A stretch of 7,360 bases of DNA from Sphingomonadales bacterium (GTDB lineage Bacteria > Pseudomonadota > Alphaproteobacteria > Sphingomonadales > Sphingomonadaceae), in the NCBI GenBank assembly GCA_017302775.1, contig JAFLDC010000127.1, positions 1-7,360 of the forward strand, given 5' to 3'. Below the pieces are notes generated by a model. It had not been told where the DNA came from, ran no database searches, and saw nothing but the letters and a program-made list of their open reading frames with translations. Position 1 is the stretch's first letter. Every line of letters begins with the position of its first letter. Below, in pieces: positions 5,466-7,360 of the stretch. The position numbers were made by a program, and so were the translations under genes.

Positions 5466-7021
5466 CAGTCGTCCTGCAGCGGTGCTTCGAGCCGTGGAAA
5501 CAGCGGGGTCGGCGCAACGATGCGGTGATCGCTTTCGGCAAGCGGAGAATACCAGTGCGCGGCAATCCCCTCATAGCTGCGGTTGGTGTCCGGGATGCCA
5601 AGCAGATCAAGCAACGCCTTGGCGCTCGTAGGAATGACCGGCATGATGGCAACGGCCAATTGCGCGATGCAGATATACAGGGTCGCCAGGACAGTTTCCA
5701 TACGCTCAGGATCGCTCTTGCGCAGCGTCCATGGCGCTTGAGCATCAATGTAGGCATTGCAGGCGAAAACCGCCTGAAGCCAAACGTCGATCGCCTGTTG
5801 CAGCGCCAGTGCCTCGAAAGCGTCAGGGATGTCGGTTCTGACGGCGCGATCAACCAGCGCGAACAGGTCGCTGTCGGGCTGCTCATGGCCGTGAATTGCC
5901 GGCAAATAGCCGTCCAGGTTCTTGGCGATGAAGCCAAGCGTCCGCTGCGCCAGATTGCCGAACGCGTTACCCAGCTCAGTATTTCCGCGCATTACAATGG
6001 CTTCTGGCGAATAGCTGCCATCCTGTCCGAAAGCGACTTCGCGCATCAGGAAGTAGCGCAGGGTGTCCACACCATATTGCTGCGCCAAACCGATCGGATC
6101 GGTAACGTTGCCGAGCGATTTTGATTCCTTCTGCCCCCGGTTCAGCAGGAAACCGTGGCCGAATATGGCTTTGGGGACAGGCAGCCCGGCGCTCATCAGG
6201 AAAGCTGGCCAATAGATGGCGTGGAACCGCACAATGTCCTTGCCGATAAGGTGAAGGTCGGCGGGCCAGTATCTGGCGAAATCGCCCTGCTCATCGGGGA
6301 AGCCGATCCCTGTCAGATAGTTAGTCAGGGCGTCGACCCACACGTACATAACGTGATCCTCGCTGCCGGGAACTTTGACACCCCAATCGAAGCTGGTGCG
6401 CGAGATCGACAGATCGCGCAGACCAGATTTGACAAAGGCGATCATTTCATTGCGGCGGCTGTCAGGGCGCAGAAAGCCTGGCGTTTCCAGCCAGGCCAGA
6501 AGCCTGTCCGCATAGGCCGACAGGCGGAAAAACCAGCTTTCCTCAACTGTCCACTCCACCGGAGTTCCCTGGGGAGACAGCTTGTCACCCCCCTCCCCGG
6601 CGATCAGCTCGCTTTGATCGTAATAGGCTTCGTCGCGAACGGAATACCACCCTTCGTAGCGATCCAGATAGAGATCGCCATTGGCCTCCATCCTCCGCCA
6701 CAATTCCTGGCTGGCGCTGTGATGCCGCGGCTCGGTCGTACGCTGGAAAACATCGTAAGAAATATTCAGAGTATCGCACATATCAATGAAATACTGTGAC
6801 ATTTCTGCGGCAAGTGCCGCTGGCGTTACCCCCAGGTCGCGGGCCTTCTGAGCCATCTTCAGGCCGTGTTCGTCCGTGCCGGTCTGAAACCGCACGTCGC
6901 GCCCTTGCAGCCGCTGAAAGCGGGCGATCACATCGGCGGCGACGGCTTCATAGGCGTGGCCGATATGGGGGCGACCGTTGGGGTAGGAGATCGCGGTGGT
7001 GATGTAAAAGGGGTCGGCCAT
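5465..7021 (-). CDS. metG: Methionyl-tRNA synthetase, short form without C-terminal dimerisation domain
   Basis: MetRS charges tRNA-Met and initiator tRNA with methionine. It is a class I enzyme: the ATP-binding HIGH motif is PHIGHAYE (18-25), and the signature 2 loop is KESKS at 298-302, where most enzymes have KMSKS. The opening PFYITTAISYPNGRPHIGH, the TGTDEHG motif, YVWVDAL and the IGKDI..FHAIYWPAFL segment are all typical. The insertion after YEGWYSVRDEAYY lacks the cysteine knuckles that hold zinc in E. coli-type enzymes. At 518 residues it ends after the anticodon-binding helical domain (region of NAFGNLAQRTLGF and APWTLRK) and has no EMAP/Trbp111-like tail. This short form is usual in alphaproteobacteria. 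The start at 7021 is 29 bases after the upstream stop and has only a weak purine run (AAAGAG) about 11 bases before it. tatD follows with a one-base overlap. Confidence 0.96.
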   Translation of the reverse strand: MADPFYITTAISYPNGRPHIGHAYEAVAADVIARFQRLQGRDVRFQTGTDEHGLKMAQKARDLGVTPAALAAEMSQYFIDMCDTLNISYDVFQRTTEPRHHSASQELWRRMEANGDLYLDRYEGWYSVRDEAYYDQSELIAGEGGDKLSPQGTPVEWTVEESWFFRLSAYADRLLAWLETPGFLRPDSRRNEMIAFVKSGLRDLSISRTSFDWGVKVPGSEDHVMYVWVDALTNYLTGIGFPDEQGDFARYWPADLHLIGKDIVRFHAIYWPAFLMSAGLPVPKAIFGHGFLLNRGQKESKSLGNVTDPIGLAQQYGVDTLRYFLMREVAFGQDGSYSPEAIVMRGNTELGNAFGNLAQRTLGFIAKNLDGYLPAIHGHEQPDSDLFALVDRAVRTDIPDAFEALALQQAIDVWLQAVFACNAYIDAQAPWTLRKSDPERMETVLATLYICIAQLAVAIMPVIPTSAKALLDLLGIPDTNRSYEGIAAHWYSPLAESDHRIVAPTPLFPRLEAPLQDD

Positions 7022-7050
7022 GCCCGGTCAGGCTCTTTCGCGTTAAAGGA

Positions 7051-7360
7051 TCAGGCCGCATCTCTAGGCATGGCAAGCGATGCCAGCAAGGCTCCGATTT
7101 CCATCACTGCCAGCGCCGGATCAAAATTGTATGTTGGCAATTGGGCGGATAACCGCACCAGATCGCCATGAGCCGCGATCACGCGCTGGTCCCGCAGGGC
7201 GCCGCCCTTACCCAGTTCCGCAGCGACAACGGCCCGCGCCAGATCAACGGCGGCCTGTTGCCGTTCGCGATCGGGGCGCGCGCCGATCTCTTCGCTCAAA
7301 GCGCCGCGCAGGGCGAAATGAGGATCGCCATCCGCCATGAGCCGGATCATCAACTGGTGA
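7051..7360 (-). CDS. holB: Probable DNA polymerase III subunit delta', C-terminal part, truncated by window end
   Basis: The frame is open from the window end to the TGA at 7051, giving about 103 residues. The fragment is mainly helical, rich in Ala, Arg and Leu, and ends in YNFDPALAVMEIGALLASLA, which resembles the C-terminal collar helices of alphaproteobacterial clamp-loader delta' subunits. No catalytic motif falls within this part; the AAA+ fold of delta' would be encoded outside the window. Identification rests mostly on context: the order tmk-holB-metG-tatD is common in alphaproteobacteria, and the spacing to metG is only 29 bases on the same strand. Delta' is part of the clamp loader that opens the beta clamp onto primed DNA. 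The TTG and ATG codons near 7350 are internal; HQL precedes them in frame, so they are not a start. Confidence 0.72.
   Translation of the reverse strand, partial: HQLMIRLMADGDPHFALRGALSEEIGARPDRERQQAAVDLARAVVAAELGKGGALRDQRVIAAHGDLVRLSAQLPTYNFDPALAVMEIGALLASLAMPRDAA

Noticed and set aside
5525..6124. 199-codon open frame on the plus strand
   Set aside because: It is antisense to the 3' half of metG and has no recognisable motif.
6155..6799. 214-codon open frame on the plus strand
   Set aside because: It is antisense to metG, whose coding is unambiguous; no family motif or ribosome binding site is seen.

Overview
This is a GC-rich chromosomal window with almost no non-coding DNA. It reads as an alphaproteobacterium, most likely of the Sphingomonadales. 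The argument rests on the order ntrX-hfq-hflX-mazG, which is typical of alphaproteobacteria, on an NtrX-type AAA+ regulator lacking the GAFTGA loop, on a short cysteine-poor MetRS, and on an hfq gene encoding two Sm domains in one chain, a form I associate with sphingomonads. The genus cannot be fixed from the sequence alone. I see no mobile element, tRNA, rRNA, CRISPR array or prophage gene.

Plus strand, 2-2904: the 3' part of ntrX (nitrogen/redox response regulator) is followed by a 120-base gap, then a tandem-domain hfq (RNA chaperone) with a strong ribosome binding site, and directly after it hflX (ribosome-associated GTPase). The hflX start is uncertain. A GTG at 1603 is the conventional choice, but a CTG at 1573 overlaps the hfq stop and has better Shine-Dalgarno spacing.

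Minus strand, 7360-2881: the 3' part of a probable holB (DNA polymerase III delta'), then metG (methionyl-tRNA synthetase), tatD (metal-dependent deoxyribonuclease), a PhnP-like metallo-beta-lactamase-fold hydrolase and a 61-residue two-helix membrane protein. From metG to the small protein each stop codon overlaps the next start (TGATG, GTGA, ATGA), so these four genes form a translationally coupled operon. A 61-base gap with an AT-rich 14-base palindrome and a possible promoter then leads into mazG (NTP pyrophosphohydrolase). mazG converges on hflX, and the two coding ends overlap by 24 bases.

Most genes are housekeeping genes: RNA metabolism and stress (hfq, hflX), nucleotide-pool cleaning (mazG), replication (holB), translation (metG) and nucleic-acid processing (tatD). 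The most unusual element is the two-domain Hfq. Its second domain has lost most of the basic rim patch and a distal-face lysine, and the chain ends in a strongly acidic tail, suggesting a pseudo-hexameric ring with two kinds of RNA-binding surface.
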